Below are positions 30,552 through 38,662 of a stretch of 45,830 nucleotides of DNA, piece by piece. The position numbers were made by a program, and so were the translations under genes. Positions within the stretch are counted from its first letter, which is position 1. The number at the start of each line of letters is the position of its first letter. This DNA comes from a candidate division WOR-3 bacterium (GTDB taxonomy: Bacteria; Hydrothermota; Tepidihabitantia; Tepidihabitantales; Tepidihabitantaceae), in NCBI GenBank assembly GCA_016867815.1, contig VGIR01000013.1:1-45830 (forward strand), read 5' to 3'. The notes under the pieces are model-generated. The model was not told the DNA's origin and did no database searches. It was given only the letters and a program-made list of their open reading frames with translations.

Positions 30552-33500
30552 ATGAAGGGAAAGGTGTGCAAGGCCGCCGCCATACTGGTGGCGCTCTGCG
30601 GGTGCGCGGCGGCGCTGGTGACCGCGTACCATGTGGAGCCAATCACGGCGGCACTGTCAGGTTGGACGGACACGATTCCGCCCAACAACTGTGTAGCCCA
30701 GCTCATAACCACCAACTTCGACGAGCTGGACGCCGCCTCGGGAGCATACGTGGAGCTATTCGCAGGCGAGTACGGCAGCGGAGGCCAATACGACCTCAGC
30801 ATCCGAACGTATCCTGGCGGTAACCAGATAGCGTACAAGTTCAACGGAAAGTACCTGAGACCTCAGTACTGGGTCCGGTTCGATAGTATCAACGTCACCT
30901 ACCCTGAGTCTATCGTGAAGGGGAAGAAGCTGGCGTTCTGCTTCACCCGAGGCGGCGGCGACAGCATCCAGTACTATTTCACCAATGCGTCGGGCTACAA
31001 CTACGGAGGTCTGATAGCGTCATATCCGGGCGCGGTGACGCCGACCCACGGCCTGGCGATGCGATGCTATGGCCGGATGCGGCCGGTGGATTCGGCATTC
31101 TGGGGCGGGTTCGCGAAGCTGCCGGGCTGGAACAACGGAACGAACCGCAGAGCTGCCTGGCAGCACTACATGACCCAGACCGGCTGGCGCACGGCGCCGT
31201 TTGAGTGCAATTGGGTAGAGCATCAGCCCACGCAGGATTCGTGGGATTTCAGGGACACGGATGCGCACATTTCGCTAATCTGCAGCACCGGCGCGCGGCC
31301 CGTCGGTATCCTGGTGAAGTCCGCCTTGTGGGCAAGCTCCCGCGAGGACTCGACCTGGTTGCCGAGGACGCCCCCGGACACCGGTTACGACTGGGGGTAT
31401 GGCCCGGTCGAATATGGCTCGCCGCTGAACCTATGGCCCGGATCCGGGGAGACCAACTACTACGCCCGCTGGGTAGACTCGCTCATGGACCACGCGGCCA
31501 ACGTGCACACCTGGATTGTATCCAACGAGCCGAACGATACCTGTGTATCCGAGAGCTGTTGGGCCGACGGCGTTACCGGCTGGTGGCGCAGGCCGAACCG
31601 TCTGCAGTACCTGAGCGGGTTTGACGGGCCGCGGGGGCTGTGCTCGCTCTATATGAGAATGGCCCGGGTAGCCGCTTCGACAATCCGAAGTCACGAGAAC
31701 CACATCGACGACACGATTCTGATCGGGGCGATGCACCGGGCCACCGACTCGAATGACTCGTTCTTGGTCGCCGGCGTGCACTGGCTTGACCTCTGCTACC
31801 AGACTTCCGAGGACGGCGTCTTCTGGGATGGGGTGGCCGTGCATCCCTATCAGGATGGCTTCGTCTTCTCGCCGGAGAGACTGGAGTCCGATGCTGAGAC
31901 ACTGCGCGCGGTCATGCAAAAGACGTGGGGCGACTATCGCAGTGAGCTGTGGAACACTGAGCTTGGATGGAACGTACGGCAGCAGGGACTGACACGGGAG
32001 GACGATGCCAACAACCTCTGCCAGTCGTTCACAACCAGCCTCAGCATTCCGGCCCTGCCCGGTGCCGGAGGAGGCTACGACAGGATGTGCTGGTGGCTGC
32101 CGTACTGGCACTTCGCGCCCATCGAAATCGAAGAACCCTGGAACTGGCTGTGGCTGCAGGACGACTCCGCGGACGATGAGGAACTAGTGCCGCAGTACGG
32201 ATACTACGCTTTCAAGCAGGCACGCTCGATACTCGTCGGGACGCGGCTGAACGGGCGGGTGATGATGGGTGACTCGACGGACGATTCGGTTCGAGTCTAC
32301 GAGTTCGAGGATACGACGGCACAGAAGAAACGGACGTGGGTGTGTTGGAGCATTCCAGTATCAGACCCGGCCCCGTCCGTGTCTGCCAGGCTGCCGGCAA
32401 GGTCAGATACGATGGTCGCGGACAGCCTAGCCTACGACGACGACCCACCGTCCGACCAGGATTACGCGGCAGCAAGTGGGTGGCTGCACGAGAGCCTGAC
32501 GCCACGGCCCGTGCTCATCAACGAGACGTCGGTGGAGAGCCGACCGGAGTTGGTCGTGGACAGCTTCTGGGTCGTTCCGGACCGACCGCAGACCAACTCC
32601 CTGCTGATGTTCTACGCGTTGGTCAGGAACCGTGATACCCAGCGGGCGACACCTGATAATAGTCCGACCTCAGTTTGGTTCACGTGGAATGGGGCAGTCG
32701 TCGAATCGACATCCAGGACAAAGAAGCTGTACCCTGGTGACACGATGTGGCTCATCCTGCACCAGGGCATGCCGAGCGGTCTGCATGGGGAAGGGCTCCT
32801 GGCCGCTAACGTCAATCCCGGTATGCGCTATGTAGAGAGACAGGGCACCGATGACAATCAAGCGTATCTGAGGCTCGACATACTGCGTGGTCCAAGTGGG
32901 GAGGTCGATGTCGTCGTGCCGCCGGGCGCCAAGACAGGAGCGCCAGTGCTGCCGATAGGATTGACAAGCGCATCATGGGAGAAGGACACGACGGGACAGA
33001 CACCCGCCGACAGTGCCCGGATTCTCCTCGACTGGTATGGTCAGCGGGACACCATGGTTCACGCTACGGATACGACCGCGTGGTTCCCGTTCTGCGCGGA
33101 CACGGCGCTACCGTTCCCAAGGGGATGCGGCACTTTCAGGGTGTATGCTCAGTTCCGCGATAGCGGTGAGAATGACAGCCCGTTCTACCCGGATTCCATC
33201 GATTCCATCATCGTCTTCGACACGACCGGGCCAACCGGGAGCGTCGTGATTCAGGGCGGGGTGCGATTCGCGCCGAGTTCGACCTGCACGCTCACACTTG
33301 CCGCCTACGATTCGGCATCGGGTGTGGGCTGGATGCGGTTCATGAATCGGCCACGGGTAGGCCTGATCGAGAATGGCGGGTTCCTGGCGACCGCAGGCTC
33401 TTGGAGCTTTGCGAATGGCGCCTACGATACGAGCCTGGCGATGGCCAAACTAGCGGCCGGAATGCCGCAGGCTGGGGTCAGGCAGTTCGTGCCGGCTGAG

Positions 33501-35447
33501 TCCATCTCGGCCTATTCCGGTGACTCGTGTGTGCTGGAGGCGAGCATTCTGGCTCACGTACACGACGGCGAGGCTGCCGGTGAAGTCTCGTTCTGGTTCT
33601 GGAGCACACGAGAGGACACGAGCCAGCACGACACGCTCTGGGAGTTGGTCGATTCCGCATCTTACTCAGGTAGCCTGCTGTCGCTCACTGGCCGGTACAA
33701 CCTCTCGACCCGGTTCCTGTTGGAGACGCCGACACCGGAGTCGGGCTGGGTCTGGCGCGGCGGGATGGTGAGAGTGCGGGCTCAGGGCGTCGATAGTGGT
33801 GCGGGCAACGTCTACACCGACAACGTAGCCCTTAACGCGTTCGAGTCTGATTCGGGCTACGTCTGGTGGGGTGCGTACGACACACTGGCCGAGTGGAACA
33901 TCGGCTCGGGCGCAGGGATGAAGGTCGTGCGGGCGCTCTTCCTTGACTCTGCCGGTAACGAGAACGCCGCGCCGTATGCGGATACCATCATCCTCGACCC
34001 GACTGCACCGGTCGTGCACATCAGCCTGCCTGACTCCGGGCAGCTTGTCAGCGGCACGGTCGAAGTCACCGGCTGGGCCTATGACCCGATCGAAGTTGCC
34101 GGCGACACGTGGTTCGAGTCACGCCGGCTGTTCTTCATGCACGTGGATTCGACCAACTGGCTACCGGCGGACCCTGATTCTGTCAGCCATTCCCCGGCCT
34201 ACCCTGACTCCCAGCAGATCCTGGGCCCGGCAGTGCATCTCGGCTACTGGAACACCGACTCGATACCTGACGGTGAATACTACGTACTGCTGACCGGTGC
34301 CGACTCAGCCGGGCACGTCTCAAGCTGCACCACCTGGGTCATAGTCTCCAACAGCGGCGGAGGCGGCGGTGAAGGCGGCGGGCCGCCGGGCGGCGGGTCG
34401 GGCATGGGCGAAGGGTCTGTGTACGTCGGCTCCGCGACCGGATACGTGCTGCACCTGTCGGACGACCTCGACTCGCTTGGGTGCTTCCAGGTGACTGACT
34501 CAGGCTCGCAAGCCAAAGTCACGGCCATCCTCGCGGTCGGCAATGACAGCCTGCTCGTGCTTGATGCTCAGGGCAAGCGCGTCCACAAGCTGCACAAGAA
34601 CGGTCAGAACCGGAGAAGGCTGGTCTCCAATCTGTCCCAGCCGATGGACCTCAAGCGTGATACGAACGGCAACTTCTGGCTGGTGGACAAGGGCTGGCAC
34701 CGGATCGGCAAGTTCCGCTCGAACGGGACGCTCGTCTTCACGAGAGGCGGTCTGGGCTCAGACTCGCTTCACTTCCACTCGCCCGAAGGCATCGCGGTCA
34801 AAGGCGACCTTGTGTACGTGGCCGACACCAAGAACGACAGGCTCGTCGCCTGGGACACGTCCGGACACTACAAGGCAACCATCACCGGCTGCTTCACCAA
34901 GCCGACCGCGGTCTACGTAACCGATGCAGGTGCCATCTACCTGACGGACGGAAACGACGGCAGGCTCAAAGGCATCACGCCCCTGGGCGGCAACATCGTC
35001 GCTATCAAGACATCGGACTCAAGCAAGCTCCGAGGTCTGGTGCTGAGTGAGAACCGACATCACCTCTTCTCACTCGCGCCGCAGCCGAACAAGGTCCACA
35101 AGCTGCGCATCCAGAGCGATGACAGTGCGCCCGGCGGGCAGCAGTCAGCCGGCAATGTCAAACTGCCCAAGACCCTGAGTCTGGCTCAACCCTTCCCGAA
35201 CCCGGCGCGGACGAGGCTCAACATCGCCTATGCCCTGCCGCACCAGACCCGCGTCGTGCTCAAGCTCTACGACGTTGCGGGCAAGCTCGTGAATACACTG
35301 GCTAGCGGTGAGCAGAAGCCGGGCTACTACAACCTGACCTGGAACCGGCAGGACGCCAAGGGGCGTAGTTGTGCCTGCGGCGTGTACTTCTGCACGCTAG
35401 CGGCTGAGAACCAGCGGTTCAGCAGGAAAGTTGTGCTAGCGGAGTAG
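30552..35447 (+). CDS. Large secreted glycosidase-like multidomain protein
   Basis: A 1631-residue exported protein. Signal peptide 1-21; N-terminal beta-sandwich (about 25-165), possibly carbohydrate-binding; then a (beta/alpha)8-type domain (about 175-560) resembling clan GH-A glycosidases such as GH39. E326 in SNEPND fits the acid/base (NEP motif), and E470 in LWNTELGWN fits the nucleophile. CARDB- and Ig-like segments follow (about 640-1260), then a glycine-rich linker (about 1271-1290), an NHL-type propeller (about 1290-1510) and the sorting domain (about 1535-1631, FPNPARTRLNIAY, GVYFCTLAAENQRFSRKVVLAE-like end). The substrate is not readable and catalysis is inferred. It is second gene of the duplicated unit and ends in a terminator region. 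Confidence 0.85.
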   Translation: MKGKVCKAAAILVALCGCAAALVTAYHVEPITAALSGWTDTIPPNNCVAQLITTNFDELDAASGAYVELFAGEYGSGGQYDLSIRTYPGGNQIAYKFNGKYLRPQYWVRFDSINVTYPESIVKGKKLAFCFTRGGGDSIQYYFTNASGYNYGGLIASYPGAVTPTHGLAMRCYGRMRPVDSAFWGGFAKLPGWNNGTNRRAAWQHYMTQTGWRTAPFECNWVEHQPTQDSWDFRDTDAHISLICSTGARPVGILVKSALWASSREDSTWLPRTPPDTGYDWGYGPVEYGSPLNLWPGSGETNYYARWVDSLMDHAANVHTWIVSNEPNDTCVSESCWADGVTGWWRRPNRLQYLSGFDGPRGLCSLYMRMARVAASTIRSHENHIDDTILIGAMHRATDSNDSFLVAGVHWLDLCYQTSEDGVFWDGVAVHPYQDGFVFSPERLESDAETLRAVMQKTWGDYRSELWNTELGWNVRQQGLTREDDANNLCQSFTTSLSIPALPGAGGGYDRMCWWLPYWHFAPIEIEEPWNWLWLQDDSADDEELVPQYGYYAFKQARSILVGTRLNGRVMMGDSTDDSVRVYEFEDTTAQKKRTWVCWSIPVSDPAPSVSARLPARSDTMVADSLAYDDDPPSDQDYAAASGWLHESLTPRPVLINETSVESRPELVVDSFWVVPDRPQTNSLLMFYALVRNRDTQRATPDNSPTSVWFTWNGAVVESTSRTKKLYPGDTMWLILHQGMPSGLHGEGLLAANVNPGMRYVERQGTDDNQAYLRLDILRGPSGEVDVVVPPGAKTGAPVLPIGLTSASWEKDTTGQTPADSARILLDWYGQRDTMVHATDTTAWFPFCADTALPFPRGCGTFRVYAQFRDSGENDSPFYPDSIDSIIVFDTTGPTGSVVIQGGVRFAPSSTCTLTLAAYDSASGVGWMRFMNRPRVGLIENGGFLATAGSWSFANGAYDTSLAMAKLAAGMPQAGVRQFVPAESISAYSGDSCVLEASILAHVHDGEAAGEVSFWFWSTREDTSQHDTLWELVDSASYSGSLLSLTGRYNLSTRFLLETPTPESGWVWRGGMVRVRAQGVDSGAGNVYTDNVALNAFESDSGYVWWGAYDTLAEWNIGSGAGMKVVRALFLDSAGNENAAPYADTIILDPTAPVVHISLPDSGQLVSGTVEVTGWAYDPIEVAGDTWFESRRLFFMHVDSTNWLPADPDSVSHSPAYPDSQQILGPAVHLGYWNTDSIPDGEYYVLLTGADSAGHVSSCTTWVIVSNSGGGGGEGGGPPGGGSGMGEGSVYVGSATGYVLHLSDDLDSLGCFQVTDSGSQAKVTAILAVGNDSLLVLDAQGKRVHKLHKNGQNRRRLVSNLSQPMDLKRDTNGNFWLVDKGWHRIGKFRSNGTLVFTRGGLGSDSLHFHSPEGIAVKGDLVYVADTKNDRLVAWDTSGHYKATITGCFTKPTAVYVTDAGAIYLTDGNDGRLKGITPLGGNIVAIKTSDSSKLRGLVLSENRHHLFSLAPQPNKVHKLRIQSDDSAPGGQQSAGNVKLPKTLSLAQPFPNPARTRLNIAYALPHQTRVVLKLYDVAGKLVNTLASGEQKPGYYNLTWNRQDAKGRSCACGVYFCTLAAENQRFSRKVVLAE

Positions 35448-35522
35448 ACCCCGGTGCGGAAGCTATACCAGTCCGCGTGGCAGACGCTTGGGACACGATC
35501 CGAAACGTCGGACGTTTGGGTC

Positions 35523-35567
35523 ATGTTCCGCGCTCGCTTCAGCAGGAAGGCGATTCTCACCGAGTAG
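35523..35567 (+). pseudogene. Orphan C-terminal sorting-tail fragment
   Basis: ATG TTC CGC GCT followed by codons for RFSRKAILTE and a stop. This repeats, about 120 bases downstream, the end of the previous protein (RFSRKVVLAE and stop). It is the last trace of another gene with the same sorting tail, deleted except for its final codons, or a partial duplication. Confidence 0.6.
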
Positions 35568-35589
35568 GCCGAGCTACCCGTCCAAGAGA

Positions 35590-35625
35590 GGCTGCCCGCG
35601 TCAATGCGGGCAGCCTGCTTCTTCT
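35590..35625 (+). terminator. Intrinsic terminator after the secreted-protein cluster
   Basis: GGCTGCCCGC (35590-35599), loop GTCAAT, GCGGGCAGCC (35606-35615), then TGCTTCTTCTC. The 10-bp stem is perfect and the tail is pyrimidine-rich rather than a pure T-run. It follows both the large gene and the orphan tail. Confidence 0.8.
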
Positions 35626-35671
35626 CAGGACGCCGTCCAGCTAGCTCACCAGCCGAGCGGTGCAGTAGATG

Positions 35672-36043
35672 CTATGGAGTTGGCGGTGGGGAGTTGAAGA
35701 CCTGGGTTCGGATGGCTGCAAGTACGTCGGGGTTCTGGCCACGGCCAGCCCATTTCTGGAGCAGGACCTCGCTTGCCATGGCGAAGCTCTCGCCGGTGAT
35801 ATGCTGCTGCCGCGAGAGCTTCCAAAGCTGGCGGGCATAGCTCAGATAGGGGACGTAGTTGGTGGTGTGGACGCCCTGCTGGTTCAGCACTTCTTTGACC
35901 TTCATCTCCATGGCTGCCATCTCCACGGTTGCAGCTTCGTAGCGCTGTCTCATGCCTTCCTGCAGAAGGTCGAGGGTCGCCTTGGCCTGCGCTGGGCTGT
36001 ACTTTTTCTGCCAGCGCTCTATACGTCTCGTAACATCGGACAT
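35672..36043 (-). CDS. Hypothetical helical protein, 123 residues
   Basis: A soluble, mostly alpha-helical protein. ATG 36043 has an AAAGGAG site ten bases upstream. Residues 1-55 form a charged amphipathic helix pair (RRIERWQKKYSPAQAKATLDLLQEG...), residues about 60-100 contain YVPYLSYARQLW and KLSRQQ, and the tail is proline-rich (FNSPPPTP). There is no signal peptide, zinc site or known DNA-binding motif. It converges with the large secreted-protein gene and the terminator between them may serve only the plus strand. I do not recognise a family. Confidence 0.65.
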   Translation of the reverse strand: MSDVTRRIERWQKKYSPAQAKATLDLLQEGMRQRYEAATVEMAAMEMKVKEVLNQQGVHTTNYVPYLSYARQLWKLSRQQHITGESFAMASEVLLQKWAGRGQNPDVLAAIRTQVFNSPPPTP

Positions 36044-36289
36044 TTCCGCGCTCCTTTCATGCGGCCTATGCCTTGACTTTTACCCTAGGGACAGTCCCCG
36101 TCCAGGATCAGTCCCACTAAGGAGCGGGCAGGCAGGTGCCTGCAAGCGCCTCGTCTGTCCGTTCTCAACCGTTTAGACGCACGTGAGTTATCTCCGATGC
36201 TGACGCGTCTAAGTATCAAAGAATTGGATAGATACAAGACAAGGCCCTTTGCATTCGATGGAGACAAGCGTCTAGGTCATCGTCTGTGG

Positions 36290-36308
36290 GACCGTCCCGC
36301 GGACGGTC
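36290..36308. terminator. Hairpin next to the Thr/Ala-rich ORF
   Basis: GACCGTCC-CGC-GGACGGTC is a perfect 8-bp hairpin. On the minus strand it immediately follows the stop of the ORF at 36308-36583 but lacks a T-run. It is a weak terminator candidate. Confidence 0.35.
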
Positions 36309-36583
36309 TAGGTGACTGTTTCTGCCGCCGTCGCCGCGATGGTCCACTGGAAGGTAGCGCAGGCCGTGGCTGGAGTCGTGGCTGAGGCTGACTGCGCAGT
36401 GGTCGGTGAAACGATTGGCCCAACCGAGGCCGACGCGGTCACACTAATGGTAGCGGCCACGGTCAGGCAGTCGGTTTGCGCGGTGGTGGCCGTGACGGTC
36501 TTCGGGTTGGTGGCCGAGGTGATGTGCGCGACCATGTGCGAGGTAGTGGCCGTGATGGTCGCCGCGACGGTCGGCGGGACCAA
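36308..36583 (-). CDS. Thr/Ala-rich ORF of doubtful status
   Basis: A 91-codon open frame from TTG 36583 with a repetitive Thr/Ala/Val composition (units like TVAATI, TVTATTAQ, TPATACATF) and a single FQWTI segment. Third positions are GC-rich, but the complementary plus-strand frame is open as well, so coding direction is uncertain. No ribosome site was seen. A hairpin directly after the stop is the only support. It could be a fragment of a secreted or phage-like beta-structured protein, or non-coding repeat DNA. Confidence 0.25.
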   Translation of the reverse strand: MVPPTVAATITATTSHMVAHITSATNPKTVTATTAQTDCLTVAATISVTASASVGPIVSPTTAQSASATTPATACATFQWTIAATAAETVT

Positions 36584-36787
36584 GACCCAGATGCTGGATC
36601 AAATGCCAGGCAGAGCCACGGCTACAGGTCCGGCCTGTGCTCGCGAACGAGCGGCGCATGCACTTGTAGAACAGCACCCCAGATGGCGGACTCGAATCTG
36701 CTGGCGGCAGGGTTACGTAACGGACTCCGATAGCTGCAATGAAGGGCTGCGTCTGCGGCCGGCCTTCACGCTCGAGCAGCTACCGGA
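36584..36787. other. Gene-free stretch downstream of the HerA-like gene
   Basis: No convincing coding or RNA gene. A segment on the minus strand (AGATTCGAGTCCGCC, near 36682-36696) looks like a tRNA T-loop, but no acceptor or anticodon stems can be built around it. Confidence 0.35.
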
Positions 36788-38431
36788 CTACAGGTCTTTT
36801 CTTCTCCCGCGCCAGCGCCGGACGATGCGGTCAACGTCCATGTCCTGGACGCCTTCCTTCCACCACTTGGCAAACTCCACGTCAGAACTCATCGGCTTCG
36901 GTTGCGGACAGTCAATCATCACCCGCGTCGGCAGAGCGACGCAGTCGCCGAGAATCAACGCCTCGCCGGTCCGGAGCGACGGCAACATGTCCATCAGCCC
37001 GGAGAGCGCGTCCGGGACGAGCTTGCGGACGTATGCCTGGTCGTCCGGGTTGGTGAGCCGCATGGCAATGAAGCTGTTGCACTGAGAGAGCACGGTCTCG
37101 GACAGCTCTTTGGGGCGCTGGCTGACGATGATGGTGCCGACGCCGTACTTCCGGCCCTCCTTGGTTATCCGTTCGATTGCCGCCTTGGCCGCCTGCAGTC
37201 GGAAGTCGTTGCGGCTGGGCACGTAGTTATGCGCCTCTTCCAGCACCAGCAGTATCGGGAAGCGCTCGCGCTCGGGATTCCACAGGTTGAACTCGAAGAC
37301 CAGGCGCGAAACTACCGCCGCCACCACGCCGACCGCGTCGGAGGGAACACCGCTCAGGTCGATGCACGCCATCCTGGTACCGGTCCCGATTGACAGAAAG
37401 TCCCGCAGCAGTTGAGTGAAGCTGTCGTTGGAGGTGTACTGAGTCGGCCCGAACATGAACTTGAAGCGCGGGTCGCTGACCTTGCTGTCGAGCCGGATGA
37501 GGAACTTGTCGAACTCGCCGTACAACGGCCCCGGCACCATTGCGCCGTCGGCATTGGGGACCATCTGGATGTTCCAGTTCCGGATCGTGTCCAGCAAGTC
37601 ATCAAGGTCGAAGAAGACAGGCGAGTCCGCGGTAACGCGCTCGCCCTTGCGCAACCGGTCGCTACCAACCGTGCCTTCGCGTGCTCGCACCAGCGCGTCA
37701 CGCAGCACCGTCATCTGGTTCTTGGCTGAGAACTCGCTCTGGTCAACGGTCAGGTCCTGGAACTCCTCAAAGCTGAGCAGCCAGTAGGGCAGCTCCACCT
37801 GGTCCGCTTCGATGCGCGTTACGTCTTCCGGGAAAGCGGTGGAGTACTCCCCGTGCAGGTCCAGGACGACAATGTGCGTGTCCGGATACTTGCGGATCGC
37901 CTCCTGGAGAATCGAAACGACGGTGCAGGACTTGCCGCAACCCGTGCTGCCGACCACCGCGATGTGCTGTCCGAAGAAGTGATCGACATTGATGTAGGCA
38001 CGCTGGTCCTCGGCATGCGAGGGATGGCCGAATGAGAAATCGTACTCATTGAACTCGGAGAATATGGTCTTCATCTCGTCGGGCGTCACCATCTTCACCC
38101 GCTGGCCCACGGTCGGATAGATGGCGACTCCGCGTATGAACCCGCCGTTTACGCCCATCGAACCAATCAGGATGCAGTCCGCCACCCTCCGTCCCAACGT
38201 CCGAGGCGCGTCCTGCCCCACCGCCGGGAGGGGAGGGTTTTCCATCTTGATGGATGAGACGATGCCGATGACGCTCCGGTCCCGGACCGCAATCTTGATG
38301 TGCGAGCCGGGCTGGCCCGGGAAGTAATCCTTGGCCAGCTCGACAGTCGTATCGACAGTCAGCTCCACGAGCGCGCGTTCGCCGTTCACCTCGACCACTT
38401 GCCCGATTTCGATATCGCTGGATGCACTCAT
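36788..38431 (-). CDS. herA: HerA-type hexameric ATPase / DNA translocase
   Basis: FtsK/HerA-superfamily ATPase. From ATG 38431 (AAAGGAG nine bases upstream) it has 547 residues. An N-terminal HAS-barrel-like region (about 5-75: IGQVVEVNGERALVEL) is followed by the ATPase core with Walker A GSTGCGKS (161-168), an arginine-rich middle, Walker B LLVLEEAHN (394-402) and the SQRPKEL sensor-like motif (about 437). HerA proteins pump DNA with the nuclease NurA in archaeal-type end resection, or act in antiviral pairs with SIR2 or other effectors. No NurA, SIR2 or nuclease gene flanks this one. Genes on both sides are unrelated, so its partner, if any, lies elsewhere. It is divergent from the radical SAM gene. 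Confidence 0.9.
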   Translation of the reverse strand: MSASSDIEIGQVVEVNGERALVELTVDTTVELAKDYFPGQPGSHIKIAVRDRSVIGIVSSIKMENPPLPAVGQDAPRTLGRRVADCILIGSMGVNGGFIRGVAIYPTVGQRVKMVTPDEMKTIFSEFNEYDFSFGHPSHAEDQRAYINVDHFFGQHIAVVGSTGCGKSCTVVSILQEAIRKYPDTHIVVLDLHGEYSTAFPEDVTRIEADQVELPYWLLSFEEFQDLTVDQSEFSAKNQMTVLRDALVRAREGTVGSDRLRKGERVTADSPVFFDLDDLLDTIRNWNIQMVPNADGAMVPGPLYGEFDKFLIRLDSKVSDPRFKFMFGPTQYTSNDSFTQLLRDFLSIGTGTRMACIDLSGVPSDAVGVVAAVVSRLVFEFNLWNPERERFPILLVLEEAHNYVPSRNDFRLQAAKAAIERITKEGRKYGVGTIIVSQRPKELSETVLSQCNSFIAMRLTNPDDQAYVRKLVPDALSGLMDMLPSLRTGEALILGDCVALPTRVMIDCPQPKPMSSDVEFAKWWKEGVQDMDVDRIVRRWRGRRKDL

Positions 38432-38569
38432 GCCTGCCAACTCCTTTGTGAACAACCGGGCCGGCGCTGCCGCCGACCCGACAGACTCTCTGAGGGGTAC
38501 GCGCTCGCCCGGACATGGCCGGGGTGGACCCGGTCGGGGAAACGCGCGACGTAACCAGTCACTCGCGTA

Positions 38570-38598
38570 ACAATATCAGAGCCAGACAACAACGTCAA
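38570..38598 (-). promoter_or_regulatory. Promoter of the HerA-like gene
   Basis: On the minus strand TTGACG (38598-38593), a 17-bp spacer, and TATTGT (38575-38570). It is back to back with the radical SAM promoter; the two -35 boxes are 19 bp apart. Confidence 0.55.
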
Positions 38599-38617
38599 CT
38601 CCCGGACCCGCAGTTGA

Positions 38618-38645
38618 TTGACTGCCTGCCGGTTTGCTCTAACAT
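38618..38645 (+). promoter_or_regulatory. Promoter of the radical SAM gene
   Basis: TTGACT (38618-38623), a 16-bp spacer, and TAACAT (38640-38645). The predicted start near 38652 leaves about 11 bases before ATG 38663. Confidence 0.65.
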
Positions 38646-38662
38646 CTGGCAGTGATGACCCC

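Noticed and set aside
35523-35567. Orphan tail as a real small gene
   Set aside because: Fourteen codons with no ribosome site; explained better as a leftover of a sorting domain.
36682-36696. tRNA T-loop-like sequence AGATTCGAGTCCGCC on the minus strand
   Set aside because: No acceptor stem, D-arm or anticodon stem can be formed around it.
36788-38455. HerA-based antiviral system
   Set aside because: No SIR2, DUF4297 or nuclease partner in either direction; calling it a defence system is not supported.
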